In this document: positions 1 to 4,402 of the stretch, in pieces
Layout of the letters: each line of letters starts with the position of its first letter
Position numbering within the stretch: position 1 is the stretch's first letter
Assembly: GCA_003561665.1 (NCBI GenBank)
Contig: PWVY01000017.1
Span: 1 to 5,849, forward strand
DNA length: 5,849 bases
Source of the DNA: Thermoplasmata archaeon
GTDB taxonomy: Archaea > Thermoplasmatota > SW-10-69-26
Direction of reading: 5' to 3'
Notes under the pieces: model-generated
Database searches by the model: none
The model's input: only the letters and a program-made list of their open reading frames with translations
Told to the model about the DNA's origin: nothing
Made by a program: the position numbers and the translations under genes

Positions 1-2
1 AG

Positions 3-161
3 GGCCATTACCGCAAAATCTATTCGGTCGCACGCCTGACCGAGGAATATCAATGGGACTCATTTCTAAAGGCCTACAAATTATGTCTGGACCAAACGAT
101 CAAGACCGCGCAGACGGCAAGCAGCCCGTCTTCTGCCCGAACTGCCAAAGCCCGGCGCTGA
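3..161 (+). CDS. C-terminal fragment of an unidentified upstream gene (left edge)
   Basis: A reading frame is open from the left edge to a TGA at 159-161, giving 52 residues. Its first 30 or so residues look like a real mixed helical protein, for example YSVARLTEEYQWDSFLKAY with aromatic residues spaced among charged ones. The last 20 or so are Ser/Ala/Thr/Arg-rich and look like a by-product of the frame of the zinc-ribbon gene, which overlaps it. If real, this is the tail of a gene lying upstream, overlapping the next gene by 79 or 109 bases depending on that gene's start. The product cannot be identified from this fragment; a replication or other early protein would be the position-based guess. 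The alternative is that the frame is open by chance, since it covers only 159 bases. Confidence 0.4.
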   Translation, partial: GHYRKIYSVARLTEEYQWDSFLKAYKLCLDQTIKTAQTASSPSSARTAKARR

Positions 162-403
162 AAAGCGGCAACGAAATCGGCTGCGAAAAGTGCGACGCGG
201 TCTTTGAAATCCGCAAAAAAGCCGCCGTTGTCAAAGAAGAGGGCCTGATGCAACGTATCGTCACGCTGGAAAAGACGTTAACGGAATTCATGGGCAAGGC
301 GAAAGCCGAGCCGCCGGCGGGGGATCCCCCAGGCGAACCCGGCGCCGATGACGCCGATAACCCGGCCGAAAAAACCGACAACGATGACCCTTTTGATTTT
401 TGA
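53..403 (+). CDS. Small zinc-ribbon protein with acidic C-terminal tail
   Basis: This 116-residue protein has one zinc ribbon: Cys28-x2-Cys31 in FCPNC and Cys44-x2-Cys47 in GCEKC, 12 residues apart, enough to hold one zinc ion. A short helical stretch follows (about 55-82, LMQRIVTLEKTLTEF). The rest is a Pro/Gly/Asp-rich tail that becomes strongly acidic and ends in DNDDPFDF. Zinc ribbons of this kind usually bind nucleic acid or protein, and an acidic tip ending in Phe recalls the partner-binding tail of single-stranded DNA-binding proteins, though that link is inference. The start at 53 is chosen because GAGGA (42-46) lies six bases upstream. An ATG at 83 (Met11), with a more distant AAAGG, is a real alternative and would shorten the overlap with the upstream frame. 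The frame is also open to the left edge. The next gene starts two bases after the stop. Confidence 0.75.
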   Translation: MGLISKGLQIMSGPNDQDRADGKQPVFCPNCQSPALKSGNEIGCEKCDAVFEIRKKAAVVKEEGLMQRIVTLEKTLTEFMGKAKAEPPAGDPPGEPGADDADNPAEKTDNDDPFDF

Positions 404-405
404 TT

Positions 406-1032
406 ATGGCAAAAAAGACAACCAAAAAGACCGCGAAAAAGAAGACGGCGGCGAAAAAGACGGCGATCAAGACCGAACCGAAACACGATGAGCCGGAGGT
501 CACGCCGCATCCGACCGCCGATCATATCTCGGAGTTTGAAAAAGCGATCGATCTAAAGCTGGGCAAGACCGACAACGCCCAGGGCCGGCCAAGTAAGCAA
601 CAGACTGAAACCCAGGCCAAAGAAAACCAGGCCGCCGAGGCCGGTGTGTCCATGAGCCGCGACGTGCTGGCCAAGGGCGTTAAGTGCCCGTTTGCGATGT
701 GGGCTGAAATGCAGGGCGACGAGAACCTCAAGGCCAAATTGAAACTGGCCGACGATGAGGCCCGCGACCTGGCCGATGCGCTGCTGCCCTTGATGGCGTA
801 CTATTCCGGCGACATCAAGCCGGTGGTGATGCTCTGGGCCGTGGCGGGGCTAAATGCGATGGCGATTATGACCCCGCGGGCCGCGGCGATCGGCCAGGCG
901 CGCCGTGAGAAACGCCGCACCGCGCAGGTCCGCGCCGCGCAGCAGCAAAAACAGCAACCGTCGTTCTATGCCGAGCCGTCCAACGGCGACGGGATCGAAC
1001 CGACCGGTCCGACAGGATTTCCACGGATATGA
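406..1032 (+). CDS. Protein with lysine-rich N-terminus and central hydrophobic segment; function unknown
   Basis: The protein has 208 residues, taking the ATG at 406; a TTG at 400 in the same frame is a poorer start. Residues 2-24 are a run of Lys, Thr and Ala (KKTTKKTAKKKTAAKKT), like histone H1-type or other disordered DNA-binding tails. A polar stretch follows to about residue 90. The next part (95-160) looks folded, with MWAEM, an acidic helix and a hydrophobic stretch about 138-157 (KPVVMLWAVAGLNAMAIM) that could be a membrane span or a buried helix. The C-terminus is Arg/Gln-rich (165-183) and ends in a loose Pro/Gly tail. The gene lies between the zinc-ribbon gene and the ATPase and overlaps the ATPase start by four bases (ATGA), so it is probably translated in coupling with them. 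There is no strong ribosome site before 406, so re-initiation after the previous stop at 401-403 is likely. A role in DNA binding or packaging is plausible but not shown. I do not recognise the family. Confidence 0.8.
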   Translation: MAKKTTKKTAKKKTAAKKTAIKTEPKHDEPEVTPHPTADHISEFEKAIDLKLGKTDNAQGRPSKQQTETQAKENQAAEAGVSMSRDVLAKGVKCPFAMWAEMQGDENLKAKLKLADDEARDLADALLPLMAYYSGDIKPVVMLWAVAGLNAMAIMTPRAAAIGQARREKRRTAQVRAAQQQKQQPSFYAEPSNGDGIEPTGPTGFPRI

Positions 1033-1763
1033 AAGATAAAAAAATCAGCATTGCCATCGGCAAATCGGGATCGGGTAAATCGTTCCTGGTCAACCGATTG
1101 ATCCGGGACAAAAAACGCGTCGTGGTCTTTGATACGATGGCCGAGTATGAAAACGTCGTGACGTTTACCGATCGCGACAAGTTTTTAGCCTTTTGGCAAA
1201 AGCATTACCGCGGCAACTACCGGATCGCCTATCAGCCCGAACGCAACCCGGCGTTTGAAATCGACGACATCGCCGAACTGGTCTATCTGTGCGGCAACGT
1301 GTGTTTTGTCATCGAGGAAGTGACCGCGTTTACGACGCCGAACTATATCAGCGACCAACTGGCCCACTGCATCCAGCGGGGGCGCCATAAAAACATCGAG
1401 ATCATCGGCACCACCCAGCGGCCGTACGGTCTGCATCGGCTGCTGACCAGCCAATGCCGCGATATTTACACGTTCAATACCAATGAGCCGCGCGATATTG
1501 CGTATCTGCGCGACCTGCTGGGATCGGACATCGAGGCGAAACTCAAAAGCCTGGCCAAGTATCAGTTTGTCCACTGGCAGGACGGACGCGACGTATTGAC
1601 CATTGAAAAGAAAGGGACGGACCATGAACCAACAGAGAACGCTACGACCGGAACCGGTCAACCGCCTGATTGTTCAGGTGTTGGGACCGGGGGCCCAGAG
1701 AGACGAGAACAAGAACACGATCATCAAGGCAATCTGGACGAATCTGGGAAGCTGGAGCAATGA
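1029..1763 (+). CDS. Genome-packaging ATPase, FtsK/HerA superfamily (P9/A32-like)
   Basis: This 244-residue P-loop NTPase would power DNA entry into the preformed capsid. Walker A is GKSGSGKS (residues 11-18), directly after the first strand. A second strand, RVVVFDTMAEY (30-40), matches the Asp/Glu motif common in HerA-like ATPases. Walker B is CFVIEE (92-97), with the catalytic Glu at its end. RGRH (117-120) is a candidate arginine finger, and IIGTTQRP (125-132) is the usual strand with a polar sensor residue (Gln130) after Walker B. The core ends near residue 195, a normal length for packaging ATPases of PRD1/PM2-type viruses. The remaining 49 residues are polar and low in complexity, and most lie where the next gene overlaps. 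Zot-like proteins of filamentous phages and other HerA-type ATPases share these motifs. The DJR capsid gene 0.7 kb downstream makes the packaging role the best reading. Its start overlaps the previous stop (ATGA). Confidence 0.9.
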   Translation: MKDKKISIAIGKSGSGKSFLVNRLIRDKKRVVVFDTMAEYENVVTFTDRDKFLAFWQKHYRGNYRIAYQPERNPAFEIDDIAELVYLCGNVCFVIEEVTAFTTPNYISDQLAHCIQRGRHKNIEIIGTTQRPYGLHRLLTSQCRDIYTFNTNEPRDIAYLRDLLGSDIEAKLKSLAKYQFVHWQDGRDVLTIEKKGTDHEPTENATTGTGQPPDCSGVGTGGPERREQEHDHQGNLDESGKLEQ

Positions 1764-1857
1764 GGAATTGCGTTCGGGGTGCGCACACTACGGATGCAGC
1801 GTGGTCGATCTGGCCGAAAAAATTTATCTCAAAGACATTTTAGGAGAATTTCAATGA
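1624..1857 (+). CDS. Small helical protein overlapping the ATPase 3' end; function unknown
   Basis: This 77-residue protein begins inside the ATPase gene, in another frame, and overlaps it by 140 bases. The ATG at 1624 is preferred, with purine-rich AGGGACGG just upstream; a TTG at 1603 in the same frame is less likely. The sequence looks like a real folded domain: NRLIVQVLG (13-21), a helix around NTIIKAIWTNLGSW (31-44), and NEELRSGCAHYGCSVVDLAEKIYLKDILGEF (46-76), split between a Cys-containing loop (Cys53, Cys58) and a final helix. By contrast, the ATPase frame across the same bases is low in complexity, which suggests this gene sets the sequence there. Its stop overlaps the next start (ATGA at 1854-1857). 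I do not recognise the family. A small virion or packaging accessory protein is a position-based guess. Confidence 0.7.
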   Translation: MNQQRTLRPEPVNRLIVQVLGPGAQRDENKNTIIKAIWTNLGSWSNEELRSGCAHYGCSVVDLAEKIYLKDILGEFQ

Positions 1858-2147
1858 CGACGCAATATTATGAAAAGCAGCGGCAGGATCGATGCCGGAA
1901 ACTCGCCGACGATTACAATGAATCCCTGGTCAAGATGACGAACAATATCAATCGCCGGGCCATGCTCGAACTGGCGCTGCAGGATGCGTACCTGGCCGGC
2001 GTTGAGGACGTGCTGGCCGATGCCTGCAAAAACTCCCCTCCGGAGCCGGGAGCCGTCAAGGCCGTCCCGGCTAGCGCACCGGCGACCGCGGACGCCCCAT
2101 CCGCGGCGCCGGCTGCGCGGTATGTGCGGGGCCGGAAAATTTCTTGA
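1854..2147 (+). CDS. Small protein with helical N-terminus and Ala/Pro-rich tail; function unknown
   Basis: The protein has 97 residues. The start at 1854 is well supported by AGGAG (1842-1846) seven bases upstream and by the ATGA overlap with the previous stop. The same frame is open further upstream, but those codons are shadows of the previous gene. Residues 1-60 are predicted to be helical and charged (YYEKQRQDRCRKLADDY, then NRRAMLELALQDAYLAGVEDVLADA). Residues 61-90 are a flexible Pro/Ala linker, and the end is basic (RYVRGRKIS). No domain is recognised. It is the last gene of the first cassette and is followed by the AT-rich promoter/terminator region. In PRD1-like viruses small proteins next to the ATPase can act in packaging, but nothing in this sequence proves that here. 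Confidence 0.75.
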   Translation: MTTQYYEKQRQDRCRKLADDYNESLVKMTNNINRRAMLELALQDAYLAGVEDVLADACKNSPPEPGAVKAVPASAPATADAPSAAPAARYVRGRKIS

Positions 2148-2170
2148 AAAAAATCTTAAAATTTTCTTGA
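2136..2170 (+). repeat. Pair of AT-rich direct repeats over the promoter -35 region
   Basis: AAAATTTCTTGA (2136-2147) recurs as AAAATTTTCTTGA (2158-2170), differing by one extra T, with a start-to-start distance of 22 bases, about two helical turns. The first copy spans the stop of the preceding gene and the second runs into the TTGACA box. The region is an AT-rich island in G+C-rich DNA and could serve as an UP-element-like tract or as paired operator half-sites. Both roles are inferences from position and spacing. Confidence 0.5.
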
Positions 2171-2195
2171 CACCGGCCAAATAGACTGCTAATAT
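2167..2195 (+). promoter_or_regulatory. Strong sigma70-type promoter between the two gene cassettes
   Basis: A perfect -35 box TTGACA (2167-2172) is followed by a 17-base spacer and TAATAT (2190-2195). TG at 2187-2188, one base ahead of the -10, makes it an extended -10 as well. The AT-rich tract just upstream (2136-2166) would help alpha-subunit contact. The expected start point is about 2202. It points toward the 37-residue peptide, capsid and vertex genes and is the best promoter in the window. A terminator lies immediately downstream, so output into those genes may be conditional. Confidence 0.85.
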
Positions 2196-2214
2196 CGCCT
2201 TAACAATTGGACAG

Positions 2215-2252
2215 CACGCGGCCGGGACGTTACCGGCTGCGTGTTTTTTTTT
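2215..2252 (+). terminator. Strong intrinsic terminator or attenuator hairpin
   Basis: CACGCGGCCGG (2215-2225) pairs with CCGGCTGCGTG (2233-2243) through 11 base pairs, one of them G-U, around a 7-base loop GACGTTA. Nine T residues follow (2244-2252). The stem can extend two pairs further into the T-run. There is no T-run on the other side, so it works on the plus strand only. It could end transcripts of the first cassette. Because it begins about 13 bases after the predicted start of the promoter at 2167-2195, it would also act on transcripts from that promoter. Confidence 0.88.
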
Positions 2253-2277
2253 GGTAAACCGAAATAGGAGACACAAA

Positions 2278-2391
2278 ATGATCAGATTTCCGAGTATGCA
2301 GCAGATCATCACGATCGCGATCGCCATGGCGATTGTCTTTTTTGTCGCGCAGTTTTTGCCGGCAAACATGAAACAGTTTTTCCGGCCGTAA
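2278..2391 (+). CDS. 37-residue single-span membrane peptide
   Basis: This short gene encodes 37 residues and has an excellent ribosome site, AGGAG at 2266-2270, seven bases before the ATG. Residues 9-27 form one hydrophobic segment (QIITIAIAMAIVFFVAQFL) with few charges, flanked by Arg3 on the left and by Lys32 and Arg36 on the right. It is the first gene after the terminator and the gene directly before the major capsid gene. Membrane-containing viruses such as PRD1 and PM2 carry many such small membrane proteins in the virion, so an inner-membrane virion component is the likely role. A holin-like role cannot be excluded, but the peptide is short for that and there is no lysis gene nearby. 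The ribosome site, position and clean hydrophobic profile support it as real despite its size. Confidence 0.8.
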   Translation: MIRFPSMQQIITIAIAMAIVFFVAQFLPANMKQFFRP

Positions 2392-2446
2392 TGTCACGAC
2401 CAGGAATGGACAGGGTAACCGACATTTAACACAAAGGATTTGACGT

Positions 2447-3484
2447 ATGAAAGTTTTGGAACGACCCCTCGGCAGCATCCCGTTTGCCGCCGGCCAGACC
2501 CGCACGCTGGAGCTGCCGCGCAACTACGCGTACCGGCGTCTGTACTTTAAGCTGGGCGTCTCGGACGTCTTTCGCGGCGCCCACAGCGTCCCGGGCGACT
2601 CAGGCAGCAAGGACAGCGCCCCGGCGCACCTGATCAACAACATCGCGATCCGCGCCAACGGTCGCGACGTGATCAAGAGCCTGGACTTTGCGGCATTGCA
2701 CCGCATGAGCCAGATGCGCCACGGAACGCGTCCGTTTTTGCAGGTCCCGGACGTCTGGACCGACGACGACGCGGCGATTCTGGTCGGCGCCGCGATCAAC
2801 ATGGAAATCGCGGCGTTTCTCGATTTCGAGATGTGGCGCGCGATCCGTCCGGCCGATACGTTTTTCAACAGCCGCCGCCTGACGACGCTGGAGCTGATCG
2901 TGGACTGGGCCAACCCCAACGCGATGATGCTGGACAACTACGACGACGACGTCACGCTCGATGAGGCCGTGCTGCACGTCGACAGCCTCGAGGCCGTCGG
3001 CATGCCGGCCGATGTGTCGCTGATGGTCAACAAGGAAAACAAATGGCGCCTGCCCGTGGCCACGTCCGGCAACCAGCACGTCCGGATCCCCGTGGGCAAC
3101 GTGTTCCGCCAGTTTGTCATCCGCACCACCGACGGCAACGGCGCCCTGGTCAACGACATGATCGGCTCGATTGTCCTGCGCAGCGGCACCGAGGTGTACA
3201 AGCTGTGCGCCGCGGACCGCCTGCAAATGGCCAACCGCCTGGAGCTGGGCCTGGAAACACCGATCGGCAACGACGATCAGGACCGCGCCCAGTATGAAAA
3301 CGTTCTGCCGGGCTACTACCTGCTGGACTTTGTCAAGGACGGCCGGCTGACCGAGGCCCTGGACACGCGCAATATGTCCGACCTGGAACTGGAGCTGAAC
3401 GTCACCGCCGCCGGCACGTCGGACGGGCAGATCGAAATCTACCCGACCGAGCTGATTATGCCGCCGACGGCCGACGCCGCCTGA
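2447..3484 (+). CDS. Double jelly-roll major capsid protein (PM2 P2-like)
   Basis: The 345-residue protein would form the icosahedral shell as trimers, each subunit made of two jelly rolls. It opens as PM2 P2-type capsid proteins do: AAGQTRTLELPRNYAYRRLYF (14-34, a first strand pair), then HLINNIAIRANGRDV (61-75) with the conserved Asn-Gly turn. A stretch about FFNSRRLTTLELIVDWA (139-155) closes the first barrel. The second barrel begins near residue 185 and includes RQFVIRTTDGNG (221-232), SIVLRSG (241-247) and the typical end LPGYYLLDF (287-295) followed by LDTRNMSDLELELNV (305-319). These patterns, the length and the ATPase nearby make the call firm, although no structure comparison could be run. 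No membrane span or signal peptide is present. AAAGGA (2433-2438) lies eight bases before the start. The next gene begins four bases after the stop. Confidence 0.9.
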   Translation: MKVLERPLGSIPFAAGQTRTLELPRNYAYRRLYFKLGVSDVFRGAHSVPGDSGSKDSAPAHLINNIAIRANGRDVIKSLDFAALHRMSQMRHGTRPFLQVPDVWTDDDAAILVGAAINMEIAAFLDFEMWRAIRPADTFFNSRRLTTLELIVDWANPNAMMLDNYDDDVTLDEAVLHVDSLEAVGMPADVSLMVNKENKWRLPVATSGNQHVRIPVGNVFRQFVIRTTDGNGALVNDMIGSIVLRSGTEVYKLCAADRLQMANRLELGLETPIGNDDQDRAQYENVLPGYYLLDFVKDGRLTEALDTRNMSDLELELNVTAAGTSDGQIEIYPTELIMPPTADAA

Positions 3485-3488
3485 CCTC

Positions 3489-3890
3489 ATGGACCCGCGG
3501 ACGCTCGATGACCTGGTGCGGTTTGCCGCCGACCATCACCCGGGCTTTGCCAACGTGCCGAGCGCGTATCTGTATACGATGTTCGGCACGTATGCCGACA
3601 GCCTGGCGATCCAGCGCGGCGCCAACGGCCGGGTGGCGGGATTTGCGATCTGGCAGGACTGGGCGCCGTACAACCTGGTCAATGTCCTGGCGATCGCCTC
3701 CGTAACCGGCAGCCTGCTGGCGCTCAAGCGGCAGATTAAGGCCGCCGCGCCGGGCAAGACGATTGTGTACTACGATGAGACGTTAAAGAAACTTAAAATA
3801 CTATGCCGCCAGTTGCAGCAGCCATCGGCGCCATCGGCTCAGCCGTCGGCGGCGTCGCCAGCGCCGCCGTCGGCGCCGCCGGCGCCATAG
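3489..3890 (+). CDS. Unrecognised protein downstream of the capsid gene; possibly acyltransferase-like fold
   Basis: The protein has 133 residues. Residues 1-105 look folded: a helical start (LDDLVRFAADHHPGF), then GRVAGFAIWQDWAP (47-60), NLVNVLAIAS (62-71), a helix SLLALKRQIKAAAPGK (75-90) and a strand KTIVYYDETLKKLKIL (90-105). This strand-strand-helix-strand order with a Gly after the second strand resembles part of a GNAT or HlyC-type acyltransferase, but no catalytic residue can be assigned, so this is only a fold-level suspicion. Residues 112-133 are a Pro/Ser/Ala tail encoded where the next gene overlaps by 88 bases. There is no clear ribosome site; the start lies four bases after the capsid stop, so coupled translation is likely. 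It may be a minor capsid or assembly protein. Confidence 0.75.
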   Translation: MDPRTLDDLVRFAADHHPGFANVPSAYLYTMFGTYADSLAIQRGANGRVAGFAIWQDWAPYNLVNVLAIASVTGSLLALKRQIKAAAPGKTIVYYDETLKKLKILCRQLQQPSAPSAQPSAASPAPPSAPPAP

Positions 3891-4210
3891 CGGGCGCCGC
3901 CGCTCCGGTCGCGATCAAGGCCGCCCCGGCCATTGCCGCCGGCGCCTACCTGACGCGCCAGCAGAGCAAGGCCCAGCAGGCCGCCATCGAGAAGCAGGCC
4001 GAAGAGCGCCAGCGGGCCGAGGCCGTCGCGATTGAGCAGGCCGAAAAGCAGCGGGCCCACGAGGCCAGCATGGCCAGCGCCAATATGCTCAGCTACTTTA
4101 TGCGGCAGCAGCGACCGGCCCCCGACGCCGAGCCGCCGCCGGCGACCGGGCCGCCCTGGCTGCTGATCGGCGCCGCGGGCGTGGGACTGATTCTTTTACT
4201 ACGGAGCTAA
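3803..4210 (+). CDS. Virion-type membrane protein: Ala/Gly-rich N-terminus, coiled coil, C-terminal span
   Basis: The protein has 135 residues. Residues 5-49 are a long Ala/Gly/Val-rich hydrophobic region (GSAVGGVASAAVGAAGAIAG and similar), resembling glycine-zipper membrane helices. Residues 51-95 are a charged Gln/Glu/Lys/Arg/Ala helix likely to form a coiled coil (KAQQAAIEKQAEERQRAEA). Residues 104-117 are a Pro-rich linker. Residues 118-133 are a membrane span (PWLLIGAAGVGLILLLRS) ending in Arg-Ser at the C-terminus. The start at 3803 is bounded by an in-frame TAA at 3794-3796, but no good ribosome site precedes it. The first 88 bases are shared with the previous gene. It is the first of three consecutive genes with a C-terminal membrane span, consistent with proteins of an internal virion membrane. 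Its exact role, such as scaffold, membrane tape or DNA-delivery protein, is unknown. Confidence 0.78.
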   Translation: MPPVAAAIGAIGSAVGGVASAAVGAAGAIAGAAAPVAIKAAPAIAAGAYLTRQQSKAQQAAIEKQAEERQRAEAVAIEQAEKQRAHEASMASANMLSYFMRQQRPAPDAEPPPATGPPWLLIGAAGVGLILLLRS

Positions 4211-4213
4211 CGT

Positions 4214-4399
4214 ATGGCAGCACATAACGGAACAACCGCCGACGGCCCGACGCCGGAGCAGCAGTTTGTCAGCATTGCCGACCTGTATGCCCAGGCTCAG
4301 CCGATGGCCCAGCCGCAACCCCCAGCCCAGGACGCCAAGCCCGACGCGGCGCTGTATGTCATGATCGGGATTGTCATCCTGCTGCTTGTAAAGAGGTAG
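4214..4399 (+). CDS. 61-residue C-tail-anchored membrane protein
   Basis: This small protein has a soluble N-terminal part (1-44) rich in Gln, Pro and Ala (AQAQPMAQPQPPAQD), then one membrane segment, ALYVMIGIVILLLVKR (46-61), that ends the chain with Lys-Arg. GGAG (4203-4206) lies seven bases before the ATG, and the start follows the previous stop by three bases. The next gene begins three bases after this stop. The layout (disordered or partner-binding N-terminus, single span, basic C-terminal tip) is shared with both neighbours. A minor membrane protein of the virion is the likely role; no family is recognised. Confidence 0.82.
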   Translation: MAAHNGTTADGPTPEQQFVSIADLYAQAQPMAQPQPPAQDAKPDAALYVMIGIVILLLVKR

Positions 4400-4402
4400 C
4401 TT

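Noticed and set aside
1600..1630. Programmed frameshift at the A/G-rich run near the ATPase end producing a fusion with the 77-residue protein
   Set aside because: The downstream gene is in the +1 frame, the run is not a known +1 slip site, and the small gene has its own ATG.
1185..1661. A 158-codon minus-strand frame opposite the ATPase
   Set aside because: It is antisense to a well-supported ATPase, has no recognisable motif, and no other minus-strand gene exists in the window.
1779..1853. An upstream extension of the 97-residue gene
   Set aside because: The extension is Arg-rich shadow of the preceding gene, and the ATG at 1854 has a far better ribosome site.
2181..2209. A dif-like or recombination site in the intergenic region
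   Set aside because: The bases do not match XerC/XerD arm patterns well and are fully explained by the promoter -10 and start region.
2391..2429. A 12-codon frame starting in the TAATG at the end of the 37-residue gene
   Set aside because: It is too short, has no motif, and the capsid gene has its own ribosome site further on; the gap 2392-2446 otherwise shows nothing.
3043..3297. Plus-strand alternative frame inside the capsid gene
   Set aside because: The Arg/Pro/His-rich product without a ribosome site is typical of a shifted frame in G+C-rich coding DNA.
2600..3490. A 296-codon minus-strand open frame opposite the capsid gene
   Set aside because: It is the antisense shadow of G+C-rich capsid codons: its product is biased toward Val, Gln, Asp, Arg and His without domain motifs, and the plus strand has firm capsid motifs and a ribosome site.
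3791..3810. A -1 frameshift fusing the 3489 and 3803 genes
   Set aside because: The frame relation would allow it, but no X-XXY-YYZ slippery heptamer is present and a TAA at 3794-3796 closes the 3803 frame just before its ATG.
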